From CAVQZC01 sp963718315 (GTDB lineage: Bacteria; Actinomycetota; Thermoleophilia; Gaiellales; JAICJC01), in NCBI GenBank assembly GCA_963718315.1, contig CAVQZC010000012.1, positions 434,001 to 498,000 on the forward strand: 64,000 bases of DNA, read 5' to 3'. The notes under the pieces were generated by a model, which saw nothing but the letters and a program-made list of their open reading frames with translations, was not told the DNA's origin and searched no databases. Each line of letters begins with the position of its first letter. Within the stretch, counting starts at the first letter, position 1. The translations under genes were made by a program, and so were the position numbers. Shown here one piece after another: positions 16,272 to 25,213 of the stretch.

Positions 16272-18077
16272 ATGAGCGAGCTCGGCGAGTTCCTCACCCG
16301 CTATCCGCCGTTTTCTCATTTGACACCGGATGCGCTGGCGGACGTCGAGCAGTGCGCCCGCGTGATCGGCTACGACGCGGAGGTGGTGGTACTTCGCGAG
16401 GACGGACCTCCGGCCCGCGAGATCTACGTCGTCCGCACCGGCTCGGTCGAGCTGGCACACGACGACGACGTGGTGGACGTGCTCGAGCCCGGTGAGGTGT
16501 TCGGCCATCCCTCGATGCTCTCGGGAAGGGCGCCGGCATTCACCGTGCGCACCCGCGAGCCGACCCAGCTGGTCGTGATCCCCGCGCCGGTCGCAACCCG
16601 GGTGCTGCCGAGTGACTTCGTCGCTTCCACGCTCCGCGAGCGGATGGTGCGGGCGGGGCATGTCTCCCACGCGCAGGCCGACGTTCGCACCGCCCACCTC
16701 GGCGACCTCGTGCACCGGCCGGCGGCGATCTGCCTGCCGGACACGACGGTGCGCGAAGCCGCGGCGGAGATGGCCCGCAAGGACGTCTCGTGCATCCTGG
16801 TCGAGACACCGTCGGGATACGGCGTCCTCACCGACTCCGACCTGCGCCGGCGACTGGTCGCCCAGGGGTTGCCCTACGAGACACCGGTATCCGAGCTAAT
16901 GGTGCCCCGGGCCCTGACCGTGCCTGCCGACATGCTGGCCGTCGACGCGATGATCGACATGCTCGACGCGGGCATCCACCACCTTCCGGTGGTCGACTCC
17001 CGTGGCGTCCCGATCGGCATCGTCACCGCCACCGACCTGATGTACCTCGAGAGCCGCACGCCGTTTGCGCTGCGCCGGTCGATCAGCAAGGCGACCGAGC
17101 CCGGCGAGGTGATCGAGGCAGCCCGGTACCTGCCCCAGACGGTGGTCGCACTGATCCGCGCAGGGGTGAGTGCGGTCGACCTGGGCCGGGTGCTGGCGCT
17201 GGCCACCGACACCGCAGTCACGCGGCTGATGGAGCTGGCGGTGGCCGAAGAGGGCGAGGCGCCGGTGCCCTGGGCGTGGATGGCGCTGGGCAGCGTCGCC
17301 CGCCGCGAGCAGGCGCTGACGTCCGACCAGGACAACGCGATGGCCTACGCCCCGCCGGCTGACCCCGAGGTGGATGCCTACTTCGAAGCCGTCGCCACCC
17401 GGGTCAACGACCAGCTCACCGCCTGCGGCTTTGGCCCTGACAACGCCGGCGTGCTGGCCCGCAACCGGGAGTGGAGGATGTCCGCTGACGAGTGGAAGAA
17501 CGTCTTCGAGGTCTGCCTCGAGCAGCCTGACCACTCGCATCTGATCCGTGCTGCCGTCTCGTTCGACTTCCGCTCGGTCGTCGGCGCGCTCGACATCGTG
17601 GCGCCGCTGGTCGCCGTGGAGCGGCGCGCTCCGGCGTACCCCGGATTTCTCCGTCGGCTAGCCCGCACGGCGACCGACTTCCCGACCCCCCTGGGTCGCC
17701 GCAACCGCATCTCGACCGACAAGGACGGCGCATTCGACATCAAGAAGCAGGGCGTTGTCCCGATCGCCAACCTGGCCCGGTTCCACGCCCTCTCGGTCGG
17801 CGGAACCGTATCGCCCACGCTCGACCGGCTGGCCACGGCCGCCCAGGGCGGCGCGATCAGCGAGGGGACGCATGCCGCGCTGGCGGAGGCATTCGAGCTG
17901 GTGGTGCGGATGCGGCTCGAGCACCAGGCGGAGCAGGTCGAGCGCGGCGAGGTCCCGGACGACCGCATCCACCCCGACCGCCTGACGCCGCTCACCCGGG
18001 GACAGCTCGTCCAGGCCTTCCAGGTTGTGTCAGCCGAGCAGAAGCAGCTCGGCCGGTTCGTCCCGCTCGGGATCTAG
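16272..18077 (+). CDS. cNMP-binding / CBS / DUF294 nucleotidyltransferase-like signalling protein
   Basis: A 601-aa cytoplasmic protein. Domains in order: cyclic-nucleotide-binding-like beta barrel (about 1-120, PAREIYVVRTGSVELAHDDD), paired CBS motifs (about 150-265, GVLTDSDLRRRLVAQGLPYE and GVPIGIVTATDLM), DUF294 nucleotidyltransferase domain with GSVARREQALTSDQDNAMAY (from about 340, the G-S...D-x-D pattern also found in GlnD), and a helical DUF294 C-terminal domain. The family is thought to modify or sense nitrogen- or energy-related signals. It lies between the methylamine genes and the APC permease, so a regulatory role in amine or nitrogen use is possible but unproven. Confidence 0.85.
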   Translation: MSELGEFLTRYPPFSHLTPDALADVEQCARVIGYDAEVVVLREDGPPAREIYVVRTGSVELAHDDDVVDVLEPGEVFGHPSMLSGRAPAFTVRTREPTQLVVIPAPVATRVLPSDFVASTLRERMVRAGHVSHAQADVRTAHLGDLVHRPAAICLPDTTVREAAAEMARKDVSCILVETPSGYGVLTDSDLRRRLVAQGLPYETPVSELMVPRALTVPADMLAVDAMIDMLDAGIHHLPVVDSRGVPIGIVTATDLMYLESRTPFALRRSISKATEPGEVIEAARYLPQTVVALIRAGVSAVDLGRVLALATDTAVTRLMELAVAEEGEAPVPWAWMALGSVARREQALTSDQDNAMAYAPPADPEVDAYFEAVATRVNDQLTACGFGPDNAGVLARNREWRMSADEWKNVFEVCLEQPDHSHLIRAAVSFDFRSVVGALDIVAPLVAVERRAPAYPGFLRRLARTATDFPTPLGRRNRISTDKDGAFDIKKQGVVPIANLARFHALSVGGTVSPTLDRLATAAQGGAISEGTHAALAEAFELVVRMRLEHQAEQVERGEVPDDRIHPDRLTPLTRGQLVQAFQVVSAEQKQLGRFVPLGI

Positions 18078-18102
18078 AGAACCTACGGGGGAGCTCACGC
18101 GG

Positions 18103-18124
18103 CCGACCGGCTTATGCCGGTCGG
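18103..18124 (+). terminator. 9-bp GC hairpin containing the second copy of the ACCGG-N6-CCGGT palindrome
   Basis: CCGACCGGC-TTAT-GCCGGTCGG, a perfect nine-pair stem with a four-base loop followed by AAAACA, 25 nt after the stop of the cNMP/CBS gene. It can act as a terminator. It also contains ACCGG-CTTATG-CCGGT (18106-18121), matching the site at 1695-1710, and a TTTACA lies at 18146-18151. It may therefore be an operator of the APC permease instead, or both. Confidence 0.45.
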
Positions 18125-18216
18125 AAAACAGATGCGGTCCACCCCTTTACAACCGTCCGGGTTGCATGGTTCACTGTTCGAGACAGCTGTCACCTGCGTT
18201 GAGAAAGGGGACATGT

Positions 18217-19728
18217 ATGGCGACTCCCGAAACCGGCGCTCCCGACTATGAAGGCGGGGGCCTGAGCCGGGAAACCAACTGGTGGGGCGCGTTCGTAATC
18301 GGGTTGGCGGGCACCATCCTGGTGACGGGTATCGCGCCCGTCATGGTCACCTCGCTGGGCGCCGCGTCGGTGCCCCTCATCGTCTTCATCACGATCACCG
18401 GCTACCTCCTGTGTCTGCTGCTCGCGGAGCTGTCGGCGATGATGCCCGAGCGCACCGGCGGGTCGCCCTCGTACGCCTACGTGGCGTACAAGGACAAGTG
18501 GCCCCGAGCGGCCAAGCACATCAACGGGGCAACGGCGTGGATGTACTGGCTGGGGTGGTTCCCGGTCGCGCCGCTGAACATGATCCTGGCCTCGTTCTAC
18601 CTGGTGGACAAGTTCGGGCTGTCGCAGAAGGGGTTCACGCCGATCCAGACGCCTATCGCGTACTGGACGGTGGCGATCTCGATCGTGGGCATCGTCCTCG
18701 TGTTCATTCCCGCGTACCTGGGCATCCGGCTGGGCGCCGTGTTCGCGACCGTGCTGGGGCTGCTCTCGATGATCCCCCTCACGTTCCTGGCGATCGCCCC
18801 GATCTTCCGCCCCTCGGTGACGGACTGGGGCCAGCTCTCCGGGTTCCACCAGCTCGACGGCACGGGCTTCTTCACCAGCCTGAACGGTGACGGCTGGCTG
18901 ACCGTGTACCTCGCCTACGCATTCCTGCTGACCTGGAACGTGATCGCGATGGAGGCGGCGGCCTGCTACATCGGCGAGTGCAGGGATCCCGAGCGCGACG
19001 CCAAGATCGCGATGAACCTGGAGGGCCTGTACGGGCTCTTCATCTACACGATGATCCCGATCAGCTTCATCGTCGTTCTGGGAGCCAGCGCTCTGGGCAA
19101 CCCGGCCCTGGTCGACCCGGCCACCATCTTCTCGACGTTCGCCGGAAAGGTGTTCTCGGGAGGCGGCAACACGCTCAACTGGCTGATCACGATCATGCTC
19201 GTGGTCGCCCTCGCCCTGTCGGCGCTGAACGCGATCATGGGGTGCGGCCGCTCGCTGCACCAGATGTCGATCGACGGGCAGTTCCCGCGCATCTTCTCGC
19301 GGGTGAACCGGCACGGCGTCCCGTCGTTCTCGATGGGGTTCAACGTGGCGTGCAGCATCGTCGTCGTGTTCTTCGGCGGCGCAGTGCAGATCTACTCGTT
19401 CTCGAACGTCGGCTACCTGGGGTCATTCATCCCGGTCCTGATCGGCTACTACCTGCTGCGGCGGTTCCGGCCCGAGATGAACCGGCCGGTGCGCCTCCCG
19501 GGCATCTTCTCGTGGATCGCCCTGGCGATGGCGGCGCTGTACTTCGTCATCTGGTCGTACGGCGGCTACGAGTACGCGCGGATCGGCAACACCCGCATCT
19601 ACTACTTCATCGGGTGGGCCGTCGCGCTGTCGTACCTGCTGTTCTACTGGTACCGGGTCTATGTCGAAGACCCGAAGCACGCGGCGGCGTCGGCGGATGA
19701 CCTGCCGGCCACGGCTGCGGGCGATTGA
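18217..19728 (+). CDS. APC-superfamily amino acid/amine permease
   Basis: A 503-aa integral membrane protein with about 12 hydrophobic segments and the APC N-terminal pattern (NWWGAFVIGLAGTILVTGIA, then LLLAELSAMMPERTGGSPSY). The charged tail (DPKHAAASADDLPATAAGD) is cytoplasmic in this family. ATG 18217 has GAGAAAGGGG seven bases upstream. Family members take up amino acids, polyamines or ethanolamine. Given the island, a role in methylamine-related amine or glutamate derivative transport is plausible, supported only by the palindrome shared with gmaS. The stress-protein gene follows 23 nt later. Confidence 0.82.
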   Translation: MATPETGAPDYEGGGLSRETNWWGAFVIGLAGTILVTGIAPVMVTSLGAASVPLIVFITITGYLLCLLLAELSAMMPERTGGSPSYAYVAYKDKWPRAAKHINGATAWMYWLGWFPVAPLNMILASFYLVDKFGLSQKGFTPIQTPIAYWTVAISIVGIVLVFIPAYLGIRLGAVFATVLGLLSMIPLTFLAIAPIFRPSVTDWGQLSGFHQLDGTGFFTSLNGDGWLTVYLAYAFLLTWNVIAMEAAACYIGECRDPERDAKIAMNLEGLYGLFIYTMIPISFIVVLGASALGNPALVDPATIFSTFAGKVFSGGGNTLNWLITIMLVVALALSALNAIMGCGRSLHQMSIDGQFPRIFSRVNRHGVPSFSMGFNVACSIVVVFFGGAVQIYSFSNVGYLGSFIPVLIGYYLLRRFRPEMNRPVRLPGIFSWIALAMAALYFVIWSYGGYEYARIGNTRIYYFIGWAVALSYLLFYWYRVYVEDPKHAAASADDLPATAAGD

Positions 19729-19751
19729 GATCAGGCGCTACGGTGGGGGCG

Positions 19752-20237
19752 ATGCTGGGAAAGGCGTCGCCCCCACCGGATCCCTCAACCCTCACCATCC
19801 ACCGGCTGATGGTCGCGTCCGAAGGGCGCGAGATCTCCTACCCGGTGATCGTGCGCGCGCTGGAGCTGGCACGGCCGGAGAAGGCCGACGTCTTCGTGAT
19901 GACGATCGCCCGCGTCTGGGGCACCAGCCTGGGGTTCCCGAACCCGGGCCTGCAGCCCACCAAGCACGAGTGGGACGAGCAGCGGCGCTTCGTCCGCGAG
20001 GCGGTGTCGAAGTTCGAGAAGGCAGGCCACAAGGCGTCGGGGCTGGTGCTGGCGACCCGCCGCCCGAACAAGCGGATCCGCAAGGAGGCGGAGCTGCGGG
20101 GCATGGACGCCATCGTCATGGGCGCCGACCACCACCGCGGGCTGCTGGGCGACTTTGTCTGGGCGCACGAGCCCTACCGGGTCGCCCGCAGGGCCCGGAT
20201 CCCCGTCTACCTGGTCGGACCCGACGAATCCGCTTGA
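19752..20237 (+). CDS. Universal-stress-protein-like (UspA-fold) protein
   Basis: A 161-aa protein with the UspA alpha/beta pattern: RLMVASEGREISYPVIVRAL at the N-terminus, a helix-rich middle, then GMDAIVMGADHHRGLLGDFV and IPVYLVGPDESA, resembling the nucleotide-binding end of Usp domains. It lacks the exact GxxGxS ATP motif (GADHHRG instead), so ATP binding is uncertain. It follows the APC permease by 23 nt, a common pairing of transporters with Usp modules. TACGGT lies seven bases before the ATG, so it may also have its own leaderless promoter; GGTGGGGG could serve as ribosome site. Confidence 0.7.
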   Translation: MLGKASPPPDPSTLTIHRLMVASEGREISYPVIVRALELARPEKADVFVMTIARVWGTSLGFPNPGLQPTKHEWDEQRRFVREAVSKFEKAGHKASGLVLATRRPNKRIRKEAELRGMDAIVMGADHHRGLLGDFVWAHEPYRVARRARIPVYLVGPDESA

Positions 20238-20262
20238 CAGGGCAGCGTAGTATCGTCGCGTC

Positions 20263-21550
20263 ATGCGCGTCCTGATCGTCGGATCCGGTGGCCGCGAACA
20301 TGCCCTGGCCTGGGCGATCGCCCGCTCTTCCCTGCTGACCGAGCTTCACGCGGCGCCGGGGAATCCGGGCATCGCCGAGCTGGCCACCGTGCACGACGTC
20401 GGCGTGATGGATGCCGAAGGCCTGGTCGAGCTGTCCGAGCGGCTGGGCATCGACCTGGCGGTGGTCGGTCCGGAGGCGCCGCTGGTCGCCGGCCTGGGCG
20501 ACCGGCTGAGCGCTGCCGGAATCACCAGCTTCGCGCCCAGCGGCGAGGCGGCGACTGATCGAGGGCTCGAAGGAGTTCGCCAAGCAGGTGATGATCGCTG
20601 CAGGCGTGCCGACGGCGCGGCACGACGCCTGCGACACGATCGCCGCGGCGCAGGCGGCGATCGCAGCCTTCGACGGCCAGGTGGTGGTCAAGGCCGACGG
20701 CCTGGCCGCGGGCAAGGGCGTCTTCGTCTGCTCCTCCGCCCTGGAGGCAGAGGCCGCCGTGCGCGCGTGCCTCACCGACCGCCGCTTCGGGGGCGCCGGG
20801 AGCCGGGTGGTGATCGAGGAACGGCTGTCGGGCCCCGAGGTGTCGCTGCTCGCCCTCTGCGACGGCGACCACGTGCGCGCCCTGGCGCCCGCGCGCGACT
20901 ACAAGCGGATCGGGGACGGCGATCGCGGCCCCAACACCGGCGGCATGGGATGCGTCAGCCCGCTCGAGGGCCTCTCCGCCGAGGCGACCGAAGCGCTGGT
21001 CGACAAGATCCACCGTCCGGTCATCGCAGAGCTGCGGCAGCGCGGGATCACGTTCCAGGGGTGCCTGTACGCCGGGCTGATGATGACCGACGAGGGGCCC
21101 AAGGTGCTCGAGTTCAACGCACGCTTCGGCGATCCGGAGACGCAGGTCATCGTGCCCCGGCTGGACGGCGACCTGCTCGAGGCACTGGTGGCGACCGCCG
21201 AGGGCCGATTGGCGGGCGTCGAGCTGCACACCTCGCCGCGCGCGTGCCTGACGGTGGTGATCGCGGCCGCCGGCTACCCGGAGGCACCGGAGCAAGGAGC
21301 GGCGATCGGCGGGCTCGCACGCGCCGCCGACCACCCGGGAGTCGTGGTCTTCCACGCCGGCACCAGCGGAGCGCCGGGGGCCGTGAAGGTCGCAGGCGGA
21401 CGCGTGCTGAACGTGACCGCGACCGGTGACGACCTCGACGAGGCGCGTGAGCGCGCCTACGCGGCGGCCGACGAGATCACCTTCGACGGCATGCAGATGC
21501 GCCGTGACATCGGGCTCGAGGCGGGCCTGACCGCCCACCGCCATGCCTGA
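20263..21550 (+). pseudogene. purD: Phosphoribosylamine-glycine ligase (GARS), frameshifted as sequenced
   Basis: Second step of purine synthesis: phosphoribosylamine plus glycine plus ATP gives GAR. The N-terminal part (MRVLIVGSGGREHALAWAI...ITSFAPSGEAA) is in one frame to about 20553. The rest (LIEGSKEFAKQVMIAAGVPT, then the ATP-grasp GGMGCVSPLEG and FNARFGDPETQ) is in the next frame. Removing one base near 20553-20556 gives APSGEAALIEGSKEF, the same spacing as normal PurD, so an insertion error is likely. First gene of the pur cluster; its end overlaps purE by eight nt. A TTGACA 24 nt before the ATG lacks a properly spaced -10. Confidence 0.85.
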
Positions 21551-22025
21551 GCCGGCGCCGCAGCCACAGGTGCACCCGGTCTGGCAGGAGCTGGAGGCAG
21601 ACGGCCCCCAGGTCGGGATCGTGATGGCCTTCGAGGCCGACCGCGAGATCATGGACGCCGCCGTCAACGAGCTGATGGAGCGTGCGATCACGTTCGAGAT
21701 CCGCACCCTCTCGGCGCATCGTGACCCGCGCGAGGTCGCCGAGTACGCCTCCACGGCGGCGCTCCGCGGAGTCCGCGTGCTGATCGCAGCCGCCGGCGGA
21801 GCGGCCGCGCTGCCGGGCGTGATCGCCGCCTACACGGAGCTGCCGGTGATCGGCGTGCCCATCAACCGCGAGACGCTGGGCGGCCTCGACTCGCTGCTCT
21901 CCATCGTGCAGATGCCGGCCGGCGTGCCGGTCGCCTGCATGGCCGTGAACGGGGCGCGAAACGCCGCCATCTACGCCGCCAAGATCCTGGCCCAGGGCCA
22001 GGGCCCGCCGCCCGCGGAGCTGTAG
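21543..22025 (+). CDS. purE: AIR carboxylase / N5-CAIR mutase family protein with altered active-site motifs
   Basis: A 160-aa PurE-fold protein with SAHRDP (catalytic His-Arg region) and GGLDSLLSIVQMPAGVPVAC. Two usually invariant features differ: the phosphate-binding G-S-x-S-D is A-F-E-A-D (VMAFEADREIM), and the histidine of GGAAHLPG is alanine (GGAAALPG). A 22-residue N-terminal extension precedes the core. It overlaps purD and precedes purB, so a role at the CAIR step is expected. No purK is present in the window. It may be a divergent PurE or a related carboxylase-like protein. Confidence 0.75.
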   Translation: MPEPAPQPQVHPVWQELEADGPQVGIVMAFEADREIMDAAVNELMERAITFEIRTLSAHRDPREVAEYASTAALRGVRVLIAAAGGAAALPGVIAAYTELPVIGVPINRETLGGLDSLLSIVQMPAGVPVACMAVNGARNAAIYAAKILAQGQGPPPAEL

Positions 22026-22084
22026 CGTCAGACGGTGCAGTCACCGGCCGGGGCAAGCGGGACCGGTTGGTAGACTCGTTCTCA

Positions 22085-23399
22085 GTGATCTCCCGATATA
22101 CCCGACCCGCCATGGGCGCCGTCTGGTCGGACGAGCGCCGGTTCCAGCGGTGGTTGGACGTAGAGATTGCCGCGATGCAGGCATGGGCCGAGCTGGGCGT
22201 GGTGCCGGAAGCGGCCGTTGCCGCCGTCACCGAGCACGCGCGGGTCGACGTCCCGCGCATCCTCGAGATCGAGGACCGCACGCACCACGACGTCCTCGCC
22301 TTCACCGAGTCGATCGCCGAGCAGGTGGGAGAGCCGGCCCGCTGGTTCCACTATGGGCTGACGTCGTCTGACGTAGTGGACACGGCGCTCGCCCTCCAGC
22401 TCCGGGATGCCGGCGAGCTGCTCACGGCCGGGGTCGCGGCCCTCGAGCGAGCCGTCGTCGCTCGGGCAGAGGAGTACCGTCACACGCCGACCATCGGCCG
22501 CACGCACGGCGTCCACGCCGAGCCGACCACGTTCGGGCTGAAGCTGCTGGGCTGGGCGACCGAGCTGCGCCGCCAGCAGCAGCGGCTCGCCACCGCCTTC
22601 GAAGGCGTCCGGGTGGGCAAGCTGTCCGGAGCCGTTGGCACGTATGCAAACAGCGACCCGCAGGTCGAGGCGTCCGCGCTCGACCGGCTGGGCCTCGAGC
22701 GCGAGGAGGTCGCCACCCAGGTCATCCCCCGTGACCGGCACGCGGCACTGCTCGCCAGCCTGGCGGGCGCCGGCTCGACACTTGACCGGTTCGCCACCGA
22801 GATCCGGCACCTCCAGCGCAGCGAGGTGCGCGAGGCCCGCGAGCCGTTCGCGGCCGGGCAGAAGGGCAGCTCGGCGATGCCGCACAAGCAGAACCCGATC
22901 GTCAGCGAGCGGATCAGCGGCCTGGCGCGGGTGCTGCGCGGCGAACGCCCAGGTCGGGTTCGAGAACATCGTCCTCTGGCACGAGCGGGACATCTCCCAC
23001 TCCTCGGCAGAGCGCGTCGTGCTCCCCGACTCGACCGTCCTCCTCGACTACATGCTCGACCGCGCCCTGTGGCTGGTGGAAGGGCTGGAGGTCGACCCGG
23101 AGCGGATGCTGCGCAACCTGGGGGCATCCCATGGGCTGGTGTTCTCGGGCCGGGTGCTGCTGGCCCTCGTCACCAGCGGGCTGCCTCGCGAGCAGGCATA
23201 CGAGATCGTGCAGCGCCACGCGCTGCGGGCCTGGGACGACGACTGCTCCTTCCGGGGGCTGCTGGCTGCCGACCCCGAGGTCACGAGCCGCCTCGACCCC
23301 GCCGCCCTGGACGCCGCGTTCGACCTCGAGAGCTTCCTCCGCCACGTCGACGAGATCTTCGACCGGACGCTGCAGACGCTGGGAACCGCCCATGCCTGA
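22085..23399 (+). pseudogene. purB: Adenylosuccinate lyase, frameshifted as sequenced
   Basis: Cleaves SAICAR and adenylosuccinate, releasing fumarate. The N-terminus VISRYTRPAMGAVWSDERR and the lyase signature SSAMPHKQNPIVSERI are in the first frame; from about 22945 the protein continues in the next frame as NAQVGFENIVLWHERDISHS to the end. Removing one G near 22944 gives RVLRANAQVGFENI, a normal sequence. GTG 22085 is chosen because homologues start at this point; TAGACT (22071-22076) eight bases upstream suggests a leaderless or short-leader start. The TGA lies inside the first codons of purC. Confidence 0.85.
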
Positions 23400-24294
23400 C
23401 TCGCTGCAGGCGCTCCATGCGGGTTCGGGCAAGGTACGCGAGCTCTACCGCTTCGGAGACGAGCTGCTGCTGGTCGCAAGCGACCGGATCTCGGCCTTCG
23501 ACGTGATCATGCCGACGCCGATCCCCGACAAGGGGCGCGTGCTGACCGGCCTCTCGCTGTTCTGGTTCGACCGCACAGCCGACCTGGTGCCAAATCACCT
23601 GCTGACCGCGGTGCCGTCGGAGCTGCCTGCGGCCGCCCGCTCCGAGCCGGACATCGAGGGCCGCGCGATGCTCGTCCGCAGACTGCACATGTTCCCGATC
23701 GAGTGCGTCGTCCGCGGCTACCTCGCCGGCTCGGCGTGGAAGGAGTACCAGGCGACCGGCGTTGTCTGCGGTCACGCGCTGCCGGCGGGGCTGCGCGAGT
23801 CGGACCAGCTCCCCGAGCCGATCTTCACTCCGGCGACCAAGGCAGAGTCGGGACACGACATCAACATCGACGTCGAGACCGCCGGCATCCTGATCGGCCA
23901 CGACCGGGCGACCGAGCTGGAGCGCCTGTCGATCGGCGTCTACCAGCAGGCGGCCGAGTACGCGGCGGAGCGCGGCATCATCATCGCCGACACCAAGTTC
24001 GAGTTCGGGCTCGACGCGTCGGGGCAGGTCGTCCTCGGAGACGAGGTGCTGACGCCCGACTCCTCGCGGTTCTGGCCGGTCGAGGGCTACCAGCCGGGCC
24101 GCACGCAGCCCGCGTTCGACAAGCAGTACCTCCGCGACTGGCTGGAGACGCTCGACTGGGACAAGGCCCCGCCCGGGCCGGAGCTGCCCGACGAGATCGC
24201 GGCCGGCACGCGCTCCCGCTACGTCGAGGCGTACGAGCTCCTGACCGGCGAGCCGTTCGCCGCCTACCTGCAACGGATGGGAGTGTCCGGATGA
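23392..24294 (+). CDS. purC: SAICAR synthase
   Basis: A 300-aa ATP-dependent ligase joining aspartate to CAIR. Signatures: GKVRELYRFGDELLLVASDR (N-terminal ATP loop), FPIECVVRGYLAGSAWKEYQ, and GLDASGQVVLGDEVLTPDSS. The length fits the long eukaryote/actinobacterial type. ATG 23392 overlaps the end of purB; the longer frame from 23131 is the purB shadow. Its stop overlaps the purS start as ATGA, so it is translated in series with purS-purQ-purL. Confidence 0.95.
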   Translation: MPDSLQALHAGSGKVRELYRFGDELLLVASDRISAFDVIMPTPIPDKGRVLTGLSLFWFDRTADLVPNHLLTAVPSELPAAARSEPDIEGRAMLVRRLHMFPIECVVRGYLAGSAWKEYQATGVVCGHALPAGLRESDQLPEPIFTPATKAESGHDINIDVETAGILIGHDRATELERLSIGVYQQAAEYAAERGIIIADTKFEFGLDASGQVVLGDEVLTPDSSRFWPVEGYQPGRTQPAFDKQYLRDWLETLDWDKAPPGPELPDEIAAGTRSRYVEAYELLTGEPFAAYLQRMGVSG

Positions 24295-24542
24295 GAGTGA
24301 CGGTGCTGGTGCGACCCCGGGATGGCATCCTCGATCCGCAGGGCGAGGCGATCCGCCGCTCGCTGGCCGCGCTCGGCCACCCGATCAGCGAGGTGCGCGC
24401 GGGCAAGGTGTTCGATCTCGAGATCGACGCATCCAGCGCCGAGGAGGCGCGCCGGCTGGCGACCGAGGTCGCCGAGACCGTGCTCAGCAACCCGTTGATC
24501 GAGTCGTTCGAGGTCGAGGCCGGGGACGGTGTGACCGCGTGA
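24291..24542 (+). CDS. purS: FGAM synthase subunit PurS
   Basis: An 83-aa small subunit (MRVTVLVRPRDGILDPQGEA...VRAGKVFDLEID...LSNPLIESFEVE), matching the 80-85 aa PurS family. PurS forms a dimer that bridges PurQ and PurL and helps channel ammonia between them. ATG overlaps the purC stop (ATGA) and its TGA overlaps the purQ GTG (GTGA). Hidden inside a longer spurious frame, so easily missed. Confidence 0.93.
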   Translation: MRVTVLVRPRDGILDPQGEAIRRSLAALGHPISEVRAGKVFDLEIDASSAEEARRLATEVAETVLSNPLIESFEVEAGDGVTA

Positions 24543-25213
24543 CCCGGGTCGGGGTGGTCACCTTCCCGGGGGCGTGTGACGACCGCGACGCCGCGTATGC
24601 GCTGCGCCTGATCGGCGCCGAGCCGGTGTCGCTGTGGCACGAGGAGACCGACCTTCGCGGCTGCGACGCCGTGATCGTGCCCGGCGGGTTCACCTTCGGC
24701 GACCACCTGCGTCCGGGGGCGATCGCAGCTCACTCCCCGGTGATGGGCGCCGTTCGCGCGCACGCCGAGGCGGGCGGCCCGGTGCTGGGGATCTGCAACG
24801 GCTTTCAGGTGCTGACCGAGGTGGGGTTGCTGCCGGGCGTCCTGCGGCCCAACGCCGGCCTGCGATTTCGCTGCCAGGACGCCGAGCTGGTGGTCGAGCG
24901 AGCGACGCCGTGGCTACCCGGCTGCGCGGCCGGAAGCCGGCTGACGATCCCGATCAAGCACCACGACGGCTGCTGGTTCGCCGACGCCGCGACCCTCGCA
25001 GAGCTGGAGCAGAACGGGCAGATCCTCGTTCGCTACGCAGACAACCCGAACGGCTCGGTGGCCGACGTCGCAGGCGTCACCAACCGGGCCGGGAACGTCG
25101 CAGCGCTGATGCCCCATCCCGAGCACGCGGTCGAGAAGCTGATCGGGTCGACCGACGGGCGGATCCTGCTCCACGGCCTGCTCGAGCTTGCCCAGGGGAA
25201 GGTGGCTGCGTGA
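24539..25213 (+). CDS. purQ: FGAM synthase glutaminase subunit PurQ
   Basis: A 224-aa class I glutamine amidotransferase. The nucleophile Cys lies in GPVLGICNGFQVLTEVGLLP and the His/Glu pair in MPHPEHAVE near the C-terminus. It releases ammonia for PurL. GTG start overlapping purS; TGA overlapping purL GTG. Confidence 0.95.
   Translation: MTRVGVVTFPGACDDRDAAYALRLIGAEPVSLWHEETDLRGCDAVIVPGGFTFGDHLRPGAIAAHSPVMGAVRAHAEAGGPVLGICNGFQVLTEVGLLPGVLRPNAGLRFRCQDAELVVERATPWLPGCAAGSRLTIPIKHHDGCWFADAATLAELEQNGQILVRYADNPNGSVADVAGVTNRAGNVAALMPHPEHAVEKLIGSTDGRILLHGLLELAQGKVAA

Noticed and set aside
20234..20253. TTGACA followed by TAGTAT as a strong promoter for purD
   Set aside because: Only eight bases separate the hexamers, far from the 16-18 needed; the TAGTAT alone could still be a leaderless -10.
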